Assembly: GCA_024235895.1 (NCBI GenBank)
Contig: JACKLM010000002.1
Span: 620,001 to 684,000, forward strand
Reading direction: 5' to 3'
Length of the DNA: 64,000 bases
From: Burkholderiaceae bacterium
GTDB lineage: Bacteria > Pseudomonadota > Gammaproteobacteria > Burkholderiales > Burkholderiaceae_C
The notes beneath the pieces are model-generated. The model had not been told where the DNA came from and did no database searches. It worked only from the letters and a program-made list of their open reading frames with translations. Position numbers and translations under genes: made by a program. Of the stretch, positions 1 to 7,756 are shown piece after piece (the first letter of the stretch is position 1; every line of letters begins with the position of its first letter).

Positions 1-246
1 CACCCAGGGCTGCGGCCGCGGTGTCAGCGCAGCCAGGCGCGCACGCTGGCGCCAGATCAGCCACAGGCTGATCGGCACCACCAGGATGCCGTGCGCGAAG
101 GTGTCCGAGCGCAGCCACACGTCGACCATCGCCAGCCCGGTATCCCGGTACAGCCACAGGATGGCGGCGACCAGGCCCACCGCCATCGGCAGTGCGCTGC
201 GCCAGGGGCTGGCGTCGGGGGCAAGATCGGCGGGGATGGCGCTCAT
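1..246 (-). CDS. xrtA: Exosortase A, N-terminal part (cut by window edge)
   Basis: This encodes the first 82 residues of an exosortase, the multi-pass inner-membrane cysteine protease/transpeptidase that recognises PEP-CTERM sorting tails. The ATG at 246 opens a frame that runs off the left edge without a stop. A hydrophobic segment lies at about residues 18-33. It is followed by a W-x5-DTFAHG motif and a WLIWRQR motif, both characteristic of the start of exosortase family proteins. The catalytic Cys, Arg and His lie outside the window. It is the last visible gene of the minus-strand exopolysaccharide operon, 130 bp after the sugar transferase. XrtA rather than another exosortase subtype is inferred from the surrounding XrtA-specific genes. 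Confidence 0.85.
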   Translation of the reverse strand, partial: MSAIPADLAPDASPWRSALPMAVGLVAAILWLYRDTGLAMVDVWLRSDTFAHGILVVPISLWLIWRQRARLAALTPRPQPWV

Positions 247-376
247 GGCAGGCAATGCGGCGGACAGGTGTCGGCGTGCCACGGGGCGGCTCGAAGCGGC
301 GGCGGCACGAGCACCGAGTTTCGGATGTCGGCCGCACCGGGCGATGCCGGTCGGCACCGGCGTTGCGTGCCCGATC

Positions 377-1627
377 TCACGCTGCCACCGGATGCGGATG
401 CAACGGCACCGCGGCGGCACGCCCACCCAGCAGCCGATCCAGCGGCGCCAGCCGGGCGTCCCAGCTGTAGTCGTCCAGTACGCGGCGCCGGCCCGCGGCA
501 CCGAGGGCCGCGGCGCGCACCGGGTCGCCCAGCAGGCCGTCGACCGCGTGCACGAAGGCGTCGGCCCCGGCGGCGGCCAGCAGCTCCCGCCCTGGCTGCG
601 CCGCGATCGCCTCGGCGCAATCGGCCGAGGCCACGACCGGCCGCGCCATCGCCATCGCCTCCAGTACCTTGTTCTGGATCCCGCGCGCCAGCCGCAATGG
701 CGCGACGACGACCGCGGCGTGCTGCAGGTAGGGCCGCACGTCGGGCACGGTGCCGCTGACGTCGACCGCGCCGGATGCCAGCGCGCGCACCGCCGGCGCC
801 GGGTTGCGGCCGACGATGTGCAGCCGCAATGCCGGCCAGCGCGCGCGCAGCGCGGGCAGCATCTCGGCGGCGAACCAGGTCACGGCGTCGATATTCGGCC
901 AGTAGTCCATCGCCCCGGTGAAGACGATGGGCAGCTCGTCGGCGTCGAACGGCGACGGCCGCGCCGTATCGGGGGCGAAGAATCCCGCGTCGACACCGTT
1001 GCCCAGCGCGTGCACGCGCGCCGCACACTCCGGTGCGAGCCGGCAGAACAGCGCCGCCTCCTTCTCGGTCGAGAAGAACGAGTCCGTGGCCCGTCCGGCG
1101 ACGTGCCGCTCGTAGGCCAGCAACTCGCGCCCCTCGCGCGCGTAAAGCCACGACATCGGCCAACGGTGCGCGCTTGCGTAGTCGGCCCACTTGGCCGAGT
1201 CGACGTCGACGAAGTCGACCAGCACGGGCACCCCGCTGCCGAGAAAGACCTCGGCGTAAGGCGCCATCGACGACGAGAAGACGACGACGGCGTCGATGCG
1301 CCCCCCGGCGCGCAGCCGCCGCACCCAGGCGTCCAGCGCGGCGTCGCGGTAATAGGCCAGCGTCAGCGGCTCGCCGCGCGCCAGCCCGGACAGGCTCGCG
1401 ATGCGCGCGCGCCGCGGCTGCAGCCGCAGCGCCATCACCTCGGCGCACCAGCGGCGCACGGTCTCGACATGCGGCTCGTCGGCCGGGTCGTCGACGAAGG
1501 TCCCGAGCAGCACCTCGTGCCGCGCCGCCAGGTGGCGCAGCAGGTGGTAGGAGCGCACCTTGTCGCCCTTGTCGGGCGGATAAGGCAGCCGGTGCACGAG
1601 GTAGAGGATGCGCACCGCGGCCCTCAC
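377..1627 (-). CDS. XrtA-system sugar transferase, TIGR03087 type
   Basis: This is a 416-aa GT-B fold glycosyltransferase of the family found with exosortase A (TIGR03087, PEP-CTERM/XrtA sugar transferase). Near the N-terminus is a donor/acceptor loop YPPDKGDKVRSYHLL (residues 16-30), the signature of the family. Near the C-terminus is GIQNKVLEAMAMARPVV, corresponding to the nucleotide-sugar-binding helix of GT4-type enzymes. It probably adds a sugar to the XrtA-associated exopolysaccharide on the cytoplasmic side of the membrane. The start is the GTG at 1627, which overlaps the TGA of the upstream FemAB-like gene (GTGA). A start further upstream would run into that gene, and the residues after the GTG (RILYLVHRLPYPP) match the usual N-terminus. 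Confidence 0.88.
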   Translation of the reverse strand: MRAAVRILYLVHRLPYPPDKGDKVRSYHLLRHLAARHEVLLGTFVDDPADEPHVETVRRWCAEVMALRLQPRRARIASLSGLARGEPLTLAYYRDAALDAWVRRLRAGGRIDAVVVFSSSMAPYAEVFLGSGVPVLVDFVDVDSAKWADYASAHRWPMSWLYAREGRELLAYERHVAGRATDSFFSTEKEAALFCRLAPECAARVHALGNGVDAGFFAPDTARPSPFDADELPIVFTGAMDYWPNIDAVTWFAAEMLPALRARWPALRLHIVGRNPAPAVRALASGAVDVSGTVPDVRPYLQHAAVVVAPLRLARGIQNKVLEAMAMARPVVASADCAEAIAAQPGRELLAAAGADAFVHAVDGLLGDPVRAAALGAAGRRRVLDDYSWDARLAPLDRLLGGRAAAVPLHPHPVAA

Positions 1628-2829
1628 CCCAGGCTGCGGACCACGAAGGGCCCGAGCCAGTTCGCCACCGGCAGCGGCAGCCGCCGCCAGGTCTCGATCA
1701 TCAGCTTGTACCTGGCGTTGGCCGGGTTGTTCTGCGGCACCGCGTCGCGCTTGTACAGCCGGTACTCGTAGTGCAGCGGCTGCGGCTCGAAGCCCCAGTT
1801 CTTCTTGAACGCGTAGGGCCCGGTGCCGACCTTGCTGCGTCCGTAGTCGAAGGTCTTCAGCCCCTGGTCGCAGGCCCAGCGCATCAGCGCCCAGTATTTG
1901 AAGTCGTTCGCGGCGAGGTCGCGCGCGGCGACGTCGTCGCCGGCGTAGTACGGCAGGATCTCGTCGCGGAAGCGAAAGCTCAGCACGCTGGACACGGGCC
2001 GGCCGTCGGGCGCGGCGACGGTCAGCACGCTGCAATCGTCGCCGAACTCGTCGCGCAGCGCCTGGAACCAGCGCCGCGGCAGCGCCGGCGTGCCGTGGCG
2101 ATGCACGTTGTCGGCATAGAGCGCGAAGAAGCGGTCGACCCCGTCGTCGAAGGTGCTCGTCAGCCCGCGCTGCATGGCCTTGCGCACCATCGCGCGCTGC
2201 TTGCGCGGGACCGCCAGCAGGTTGGCCTCCTCGTCGGGCAGGATGGGCTTGCGAAAGCTCGCGTAGAGCTCCTGCCGCGGCCAGCCCTCGTGCCGTCGCT
2301 GCAGTTGCCGCAGCTCGAGGTGCTGCACGCCGAGCCGGCGCGCGAGGCGGTCGGCCTCGTCCTCCAGCGCCGTGGCGGCGGCCTCGTCGGCCGCGGCCGC
2401 GCCGCCGTAGACCGCGAACGGCAGGCTCGCGACCGCATCGCCGAACAGCAGGCTCCTGACGCGCGCCAGCGGCAGCACGCCGACGATGGCGGTGCTGCCG
2501 TCGGGCTGCGGCCGCTCCGCCGCGAGCGCCCAGGTCGGGTGGCCGAAGACGCGGCCGACGACGCGCATCCAGCCGGCGCGATGGAAGAAGGTCGCCTGCG
2601 GGCAGCCGGCGACGAAGGCGTCCCAGCGCGCCGCGTCCTCGGCGTGGGTGAGGTCGATCGCGCGCACGGTCGGCGGCGGCAGCGCGGGCTCGGCGGCGGG
2701 CGCCGGATGCGGCACGGCATGCGTCGCCATCGGCGCGGCTGCGGGGGGCGACGCGGCCACCGCCGCGCCGCCACCCGCGGCCCGGTCGGCGGCCGCGCGC
2801 ATCGCATCGACGGGCGCGGGGCCGTTCAC
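1624..2829 (-). CDS. FemAB-related XrtA/PEP-CTERM-associated protein
   Basis: This 401-aa protein belongs to the FemAB/GNAT-like family encoded in exosortase A loci (TIGR03019). Relatives transfer aminoacyl or acyl groups to envelope polymers, and here the acceptor could be the exopolysaccharide; the substrate is unknown. The C-terminal half has family hallmarks such as KWGF-like KKNWGFEPQPLHYEYRL and FDYGRSKVGTGPY. The first 55 or so residues are Ala/Pro-rich and look non-conserved. The GTG at 2829 overlaps the stop of the deacetylase (GTGA) and is the likely start, but internal ATGs (residues 10 and about 34) are alternatives. The overlaps on both sides suggest translational coupling within the operon. 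Confidence 0.85.
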   Translation of the reverse strand: MNGPAPVDAMRAAADRAAGGGAAVAASPPAAAPMATHAVPHPAPAAEPALPPPTVRAIDLTHAEDAARWDAFVAGCPQATFFHRAGWMRVVGRVFGHPTWALAAERPQPDGSTAIVGVLPLARVRSLLFGDAVASLPFAVYGGAAAADEAAATALEDEADRLARRLGVQHLELRQLQRRHEGWPRQELYASFRKPILPDEEANLLAVPRKQRAMVRKAMQRGLTSTFDDGVDRFFALYADNVHRHGTPALPRRWFQALRDEFGDDCSVLTVAAPDGRPVSSVLSFRFRDEILPYYAGDDVAARDLAANDFKYWALMRWACDQGLKTFDYGRSKVGTGPYAFKKNWGFEPQPLHYEYRLYKRDAVPQNNPANARYKLMIETWRRLPLPVANWLGPFVVRSLG

Positions 2830-3695
2830 GGCAGCGCCACCCCGAGCGCCGGCAGGAAGACCTGGTCCATGCGGCCCCAGCGGAAGTCGGCCAGCAGCCG
2901 CGCCAGCTTGGCCTCGTTGCGGCCGAGGTTGACGTAGTGCCGGAAGCGGGTCTTCGCGTCGACGCCCGGCACGCGCGGCTGCGCGGGGTCGATCTCCCAG
3001 GGGTGGAAGTAGAAGACCGCGGGCTGGCCGTCGGCGCGGTGGACGCGCTCGATCATGCGGCGCGACACGGCGTAGGGCAGCAGGCGGAAGAAGCCGCCGC
3101 CGCTGGCCGGCAGGTTGCGCCCGGCCAGCCGCAGCGTCGTCGGCGGGATCTCGACCAGCCCGCAGCCGTGCCGGTGCGCGAAGCGCGGAGCGTCGGGCAT
3201 GCCGTAGTGGTCGTGCCGCACCGGGTAGATGCTCGAGCTGTAGACGTGGCCGGTCTCCAGCAAGGTGTCGATCGCCCACAGGTTGGCGTGCCCGATCGAG
3301 AAGCTCGGCGCGCGGTAGCCGCGCACCGCGACGCCACCCAGGTCCTCCAGCAGCTTGCGCGCGCGGTCGACGTCGGCGCGGAAGGCGGCGCGGCCGAGGT
3401 CGCTGGCGCGCTCGTGGCCCCAGCCGTGGCTGGCCAGTTCGTGGCCGCCGGCGACGATGCGGCGCACCAGCGCGGGGTGGCGCTCCGCGATCCAGCCCAG
3501 GGTGAAGAAGGTAGCGTGGGTGCCGCGCGACTCCAGCAGCGCCAGGATGCGGTCGACGTTGCGCTCGACGCGGCACTCGCGCGCGTCCCACTCGTCGCGC
3601 CGGATGAAGGGCGCGAAGGCCGAGACCTGGAAGTAGTCCTCGACGTCGATGGTCAGGGCGTTGGTCAGCGGATTCGCCCGGCCGCTTGCCCGCAT
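2826..3695 (-). CDS. XrtA-system polysaccharide deacetylase (NodB domain)
   Basis: This 289-aa NodB-type carbohydrate esterase is of the exosortase A-associated group (TIGR03006). The metal-site motifs are visible: TIDVEDYF (residues 15-22) in place of the usual TFDDG, HGWGH (90-94) as the H-x3-H pair, and RGYRAPSFSI (125-134). FYFHPWEID near the C-terminus supplies the late histidine. It probably removes acetyl groups from an exopolysaccharide or its precursor. The ATG at 3695 gives a start close to the conserved domain. An in-frame ATG at 3773 would add 26 poorly conserved residues and is a possible alternative. It lies between the ATPase gene and the FemAB-like gene. Confidence 0.88.
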   Translation of the reverse strand: MRASGRANPLTNALTIDVEDYFQVSAFAPFIRRDEWDARECRVERNVDRILALLESRGTHATFFTLGWIAERHPALVRRIVAGGHELASHGWGHERASDLGRAAFRADVDRARKLLEDLGGVAVRGYRAPSFSIGHANLWAIDTLLETGHVYSSSIYPVRHDHYGMPDAPRFAHRHGCGLVEIPPTTLRLAGRNLPASGGGFFRLLPYAVSRRMIERVHRADGQPAVFYFHPWEIDPAQPRVPGVDAKTRFRHYVNLGRNEAKLARLLADFRWGRMDQVFLPALGVALP

Positions 3696-3831
3696 GGCCC
3701 CGCCCTGCACGCCAGGGCGTGCCGCCGCCGGTGGCGCGGCGGCGTCGACGCGGCGGGAGGGTGGGGCGAGCATGAGGTGGGCGGACGTTGCAGCAACGGC
3801 GGTCGGCTGCGGCGCAGCGAGGGTGTCTCGG

Positions 3832-5160
3832 CTACAGCCGCGCGCGCTCGGAACCCTTGTCGACCGCGAGGCTGGCGGTGACGCGCTCGGCCGGCTTGTC
3901 GACGGGTTTGACGGCAGGTCGGTCCACGGCCTTGTCGCCTGACTTGCCGACTGACTTGTCCGCCGGCTTGCCGGGCGTTGCTTCGGCCGGCTTCACCGCG
4001 TCGTCCTTTGCATCGGCCGCTGTCGGCGCGGCCAGGAGCGCCTGATCGTCGGGTCTGATCCTGATCGCGGCGACGAGCTTCTGCAGCAGCGACAGCGTCT
4101 GCACGCTGACGCGCTCCAGCCGCAGCAGGCCGCGCTCGAGCCGCTGCAGCTGGTCCAGCCGCTGCTCGGCCGACAGCCTCGCCAGATGCCGGTCGACGCT
4201 GTCGGCGGTGCCGGCGTCCAGCGCCAGACGGGTCAGGTCCACGTCCAGCGGAAGCGCGCTGGTCAGCGGCAGGTCGCCGGGGCGGCTGTCGGGACCACTG
4301 GCGGGCAACGCCGACGGCGCGGCGGCCTTGAGGCGCGACCCGGGCAGCGCGTTCTCCTGCTCGAGTTCCTTGACGACCTCGTCGATGTCGTCGGCCGTCA
4401 GTTGCGTGCGCCCGGCCAGGAAACCCAGCAGCAGCACGCGGTCGCACACCGAGTTGATACGCCGAGGGATGCCCTGCGTGGCCTTGTAGATGGCGTCGAA
4501 AGCACCTTCGCCCCAGCTCGGCTTGTCGGTGGAGCCGGCCTGCTTGAGGCGGTGCTCGACATAACCCTGCGTCTCGTCGCGGTCCAGCGGGCCGATGTGG
4601 CAGGTCGCCGCGACGCGCTGGCGGAATTGCTCCATCTCCGGGCGCTGCAGGATTTCGCGGAATTCGGGCTGGCCGATCAGGAAGCTCTGCAGCAGCGCCT
4701 GGTTGCCGAACTGGAAGTTCGACAGCATGCGCAGTTCCTCGACCGCGCGCATGGTCAGGTTCTGTGCCTCGTCGACGATCAGCAGGCAGCGCTTGCCCTG
4801 GCTGGTCTGGCTGATCAGGAACGCCTCCAGCGTGATCAGCAGCTCGCTCTTCGGCACGTCCTTGACCTTGAAGCCGAACGCGGCGCCGACCATGCGCAGC
4901 GTGTCCTCGGCGTCGAGCTGGGTGGTGACGAGGTGGCCGGTGACGACGTTGCTGCCGTGCAGGCCGTCGATCAGCGTGCGCAGGATGGTGGTCTTGCCGG
5001 CGCCGATCTCGCCGGTGATGACGACGAAGCCCTCGTTGCGCGAGACGCCGTACTCCAGGTAGGCCTTGGCGCGGCTGTGCTGCTTGCTGCCGAAGTAGAA
5101 CTTCGGGTCGGGGATGAGCTGGAAGGGCTTGCGCTCGAGCCCGTAGAACGATTCGTACAT
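3832..5160 (-). CDS. XrtA-system secretion ATPase (ExeA/GspA-like AAA)
   Basis: This 442-aa AAA ATPase resembles ExeA/GspA general secretion ATPases and belongs to the exosortase A-associated family TIGR03015. It begins MYESFYGL, the conserved family start. Walker A is GEIGAGKTT (residues 50-58) and Walker B is LLIVDEAQ (126-133). An arginine-finger region follows (CHIGPLDRDET). The catalytic core ends near residue 270. Beyond it lie a coiled-coil-like stretch and a Lys/Asp/Pro-rich tail (about 385-442) that looks low-complexity. It probably powers or gates assembly of the exopolysaccharide/PEP-CTERM export machinery at the inner membrane. It is 32 bp downstream of the beta-barrel gene. Confidence 0.9.
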   Translation of the reverse strand: MYESFYGLERKPFQLIPDPKFYFGSKQHSRAKAYLEYGVSRNEGFVVITGEIGAGKTTILRTLIDGLHGSNVVTGHLVTTQLDAEDTLRMVGAAFGFKVKDVPKSELLITLEAFLISQTSQGKRCLLIVDEAQNLTMRAVEELRMLSNFQFGNQALLQSFLIGQPEFREILQRPEMEQFRQRVAATCHIGPLDRDETQGYVEHRLKQAGSTDKPSWGEGAFDAIYKATQGIPRRINSVCDRVLLLGFLAGRTQLTADDIDEVVKELEQENALPGSRLKAAAPSALPASGPDSRPGDLPLTSALPLDVDLTRLALDAGTADSVDRHLARLSAEQRLDQLQRLERGLLRLERVSVQTLSLLQKLVAAIRIRPDDQALLAAPTAADAKDDAVKPAEATPGKPADKSVGKSGDKAVDRPAVKPVDKPAERVTASLAVDKGSERARL

Positions 5161-5192
5161 GGTTCAGGCCCGTCGGTCGGCGCGGCGCGGCT

Positions 5193-6767
5193 TCAGAAGA
5201 AGCGCAGGTTGAGCGCCGTCGTCAGCGCGATCTCGTTGTAGTCGCGCCCCGGCTCCTCGCTGTCATAGGTCGAGTGCCTCAACCCGAGCGAGAAGCCAGT
5301 ACGGTCTGACACGCGCTTGCTCCAGGTCAGCCAAAGGCTGTAGAGATCGGACGCGGCACGGTCGCCACTGGGCCGCGTCTGCGCCGCGGTGGCACGCAGG
5401 CTCAGGCTGTCGCGCGGCGTCAGGCGATGGCTGACGGCCAGCGACAGCCCCTGCTGACGCACCGCACCCTCCGAGAGGTCGTCGATGGCGCCCGAGATCG
5501 TGTCGACGCGCTCGCTGCGCGATGCGTAGACGCTCGCCGTGAAGCTGGTGCGCCGCCCCGACAACGCGACGCTGAGCTGATGACGCTCCCGCACCGAGGC
5601 GGCCCGAGTCAGAAAGCCGAGCCCGCCGATGATCGCCTCGGGCGGGATGCCGTTGCGGTCCAGGAAGCTGCGCACCAGCGCATCGCGGGCGACCGGGTCG
5701 GGCTCCTGCGACGCGAACAGGTCGAAGAACAGGTCGTAGGCATTGACGGCGACGATCCCCTCGCCGGTACCCTCGCCGAGTGCGCGGCTGGCGCTGTAGG
5801 CCCACGCGGCGCGCCGGTGCCGGTGCTGCGCCGTCACGGCGTAGGCATCGCCGAAGAAGCGGCGGTCGGCGTCGGCCGTCAGCCTCGTCCGCGGTGTCGG
5901 GGTCCAGGCGACACCGATGCCCCAGTTGTCGTAGGTGCGGCTTTGCACCGAGGCGATGTCGGTGCGCTCCTGGCCGCCCCGCAGGCTGAAGACCCAGTCG
6001 ACGTCCGGCCTGAAACTGACCGCGGCCAGAACGCGGTCGGTCGTGGTCTCGCGGCCGGCCTCGAAGTCGGCAATCTGTCGCGTGCCGGACAGCGACCAGC
6101 CGACCTTGGCCGGCAGCGCCGACGACAGCGTCAGCTGGACGTCCTGGCCGTCGGTGCCGAAGCCGCGCGTGTCGGCGTTGCCATGGCGCGCCGTGGCGCT
6201 GGCCTGCACGGCGACGACCCCGCCCAGCACGCCGCGCAGCACCGGCTGCACGCTGAAGTTGCGGACTTCGGACTGGTTGTCCTCGGTCAGCGTCCCGTCG
6301 GCTGACTGGTTGCCGAAGATCGACGTCGGCTGGCGCGACACGTTGCCGGCGAGGTTGAGGTCCAGGTGGTTTTCGACCAGCTCGGCGCGCAGCCTGGCGC
6401 CGAGCCGGTGCTGCAGGTTGCTGTCCTCCTCGTCGCGCAGGTAGGCGACCGCCGACAGCCGGTAGTCGACCGACCCCTCGACGCGGCCGCCCCGGCTCGC
6501 GATGCGTACACCCGGCGTGACCCTGACAACGACGTCCGATCCGTCGTCGCCGCCCGCTCCACTGCGCTCACGGGCAACGCTGCTGACGCCCACGCCCAGC
6601 AGCGGTTCGATTTCGACCCCGCCGCGCGCCTGCGCGTCCGGTGCGGCAGCGAGTCCTGCGCAGGCCAAGGCGGCCGCCCCGCACATGGCTGCCGCAACGA
6701 CCCGCCGACGTCGGCCCGGTCGGGACGACACCGTCGGACCCCGGGACGCCGATGGCACGACAGGCAT
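5193..6767 (-). CDS. XrtA-system outer-membrane beta-barrel protein, TIGR03016 type
   Basis: This 524-aa protein has an Arg-rich N-terminus, a hydrophobic signal segment (about residues 25-42, ending ...DAQA) and a mature part made of alternating amphipathic strands. It ends in LNLRFF, a C-terminal aromatic typical of outer-membrane barrels. It matches the PEP-CTERM system-associated outer-membrane family TIGR03016, known to occur beside the XrtA kinase and ATPase. A role as an exopolysaccharide outer-membrane channel or modifier is inferred. The ATG at 6767 was chosen because it lies 7 bp after the kinase stop. The longer frame starting at 6869 would overlap the kinase by about 95 bp. Confidence 0.82.
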   Translation of the reverse strand: MPVVPSASRGPTVSSRPGRRRRVVAAAMCGAAALACAGLAAAPDAQARGGVEIEPLLGVGVSSVARERSGAGGDDGSDVVVRVTPGVRIASRGGRVEGSVDYRLSAVAYLRDEEDSNLQHRLGARLRAELVENHLDLNLAGNVSRQPTSIFGNQSADGTLTEDNQSEVRNFSVQPVLRGVLGGVVAVQASATARHGNADTRGFGTDGQDVQLTLSSALPAKVGWSLSGTRQIADFEAGRETTTDRVLAAVSFRPDVDWVFSLRGGQERTDIASVQSRTYDNWGIGVAWTPTPRTRLTADADRRFFGDAYAVTAQHRHRRAAWAYSASRALGEGTGEGIVAVNAYDLFFDLFASQEPDPVARDALVRSFLDRNGIPPEAIIGGLGFLTRAASVRERHQLSVALSGRRTSFTASVYASRSERVDTISGAIDDLSEGAVRQQGLSLAVSHRLTPRDSLSLRATAAQTRPSGDRAASDLYSLWLTWSKRVSDRTGFSLGLRHSTYDSEEPGRDYNEIALTTALNLRFF

Positions 6768-6774
6768 GAATCGC

Positions 6775-7734
6775 TCAGGCGCCCGCGACGGCCGTCGCGG
6801 GCGCACCCGGCCCGCCGCCCTCCTTGGCCGATGCGCCATAGCCATATCCATAGCCGTAGCCGTAGCCATAGCCGTACCCGTAGACGCCTGCCTCCTGGTG
6901 GCCCCGCGCCCTGTTCAACACCATCATCTTGACCGGGCAGGCCTCGATCGTCGACAGCGCGTTCTGCACATCCGACTGCAACGTGCGCCCGGCCTGGACG
7001 ACGACGACGATCTGCCCCATGTGCGTGGCCAGCACGCGGGATTCGGTCGTCGGCAGCAGCGGCGGCGAGTCGAAGATGATGATGCGGTCGGGGTAGCGGC
7101 TGGCCATGTCGGCGAGCAGATCGCGCATGGCGTCGCTGGCGAGCAGCTCGGTGGCCTTGGCGTGCGGCGTGCCACTGGGAAGCAGCGTCAGCTTGTCGAC
7201 ATTGGTGCGCAGCAGCGTCTCGGGCAGATCGGCCTTGCGCTCCAGCACGTCGAGCAGCCCCGGACCCGGCTCCAGCCCCAGCGTGCGCAGCAGCGACGGC
7301 CGCGCGACGTCGGCGTCGACCAGCATCACCGTATTGTCCAGCTCGGCGGCGATGCTCATCGCCAGGTTGAGCGAGGTGAAGCTCTTGCCTTCGCCCGGCA
7401 CCGCGCTGGTGACCATGATCAGGTTCCCGTGCTTGATGGGCGCTGCCCCGCGGCCCATCGCGTTGGCGATCAGCGGGCGCTTGATGACACGGAACTGGTC
7501 GGCGGTGGCCGTGCGTGGCGACTGCGGCGTGACGATGCCTTGCTGGCCCAGGCGGGCGAAGTCGATCTCGACGCGGCGCGATTGCGGGGTCGGCTCACCG
7601 CGCTCCATCACCGGGGGCAACGCCACGTCCGCGGAACGGCCGGCGGCGGGGACCGCAGCGGTTTCGGGGATCTCGACCCCGGCCTCGCGCAGCTGGGCCA
7701 GGCGCTGGGCGGCTTGTTCGATCAGGCTGCTCAT
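6775..7734 (-). CDS. XrtA-associated tyrosine autokinase (BY-kinase)
   Basis: This 319-aa bacterial tyrosine kinase is of the exosortase A group (TIGR03018), the cytoplasmic partner of the Wzc-like chain-length protein encoded just upstream. Walker A is VPGEGKSFT (residues 112-120), Walker A' is VMLVDADVARPS (136-147), and Walker B is in RIIIFDSPPLL. The C-terminus carries an unusual run of eight Tyr-Gly repeats (residues 285-300), the expected autophosphorylation cluster. Phosphorylation there would tune polymer length and export. The ATG at 7734 has a GAGG ribosome-binding site about 8 bp upstream and follows the previous gene by 22 bp. A longer start at 7767 would overlap it. Confidence 0.92.
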   Translation of the reverse strand: MSSLIEQAAQRLAQLREAGVEIPETAAVPAAGRSADVALPPVMERGEPTPQSRRVEIDFARLGQQGIVTPQSPRTATADQFRVIKRPLIANAMGRGAAPIKHGNLIMVTSAVPGEGKSFTSLNLAMSIAAELDNTVMLVDADVARPSLLRTLGLEPGPGLLDVLERKADLPETLLRTNVDKLTLLPSGTPHAKATELLASDAMRDLLADMASRYPDRIIIFDSPPLLPTTESRVLATHMGQIVVVVQAGRTLQSDVQNALSTIEACPVKMMVLNRARGHQEAGVYGYGYGYGYGYGYGYGASAKEGGGPGAPATAVAGA

Positions 7735-7756
7735 GGATGGACCTCGTGCGAGAACG

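Noticed and set aside
3785..4045. Short plus-strand frames over the Lys/Asp/Pro-rich tail of the ATPase
   Set aside because: They are shadows of a low-complexity coding tail; no start context or conserved motif is present.
6840..6890. Short tandem repeat of CATAGCC/CGTAGCC type as a DNA repeat element
   Set aside because: It encodes the Tyr-Gly tail of the kinase in frame, with varied codons, so it is a protein repeat.
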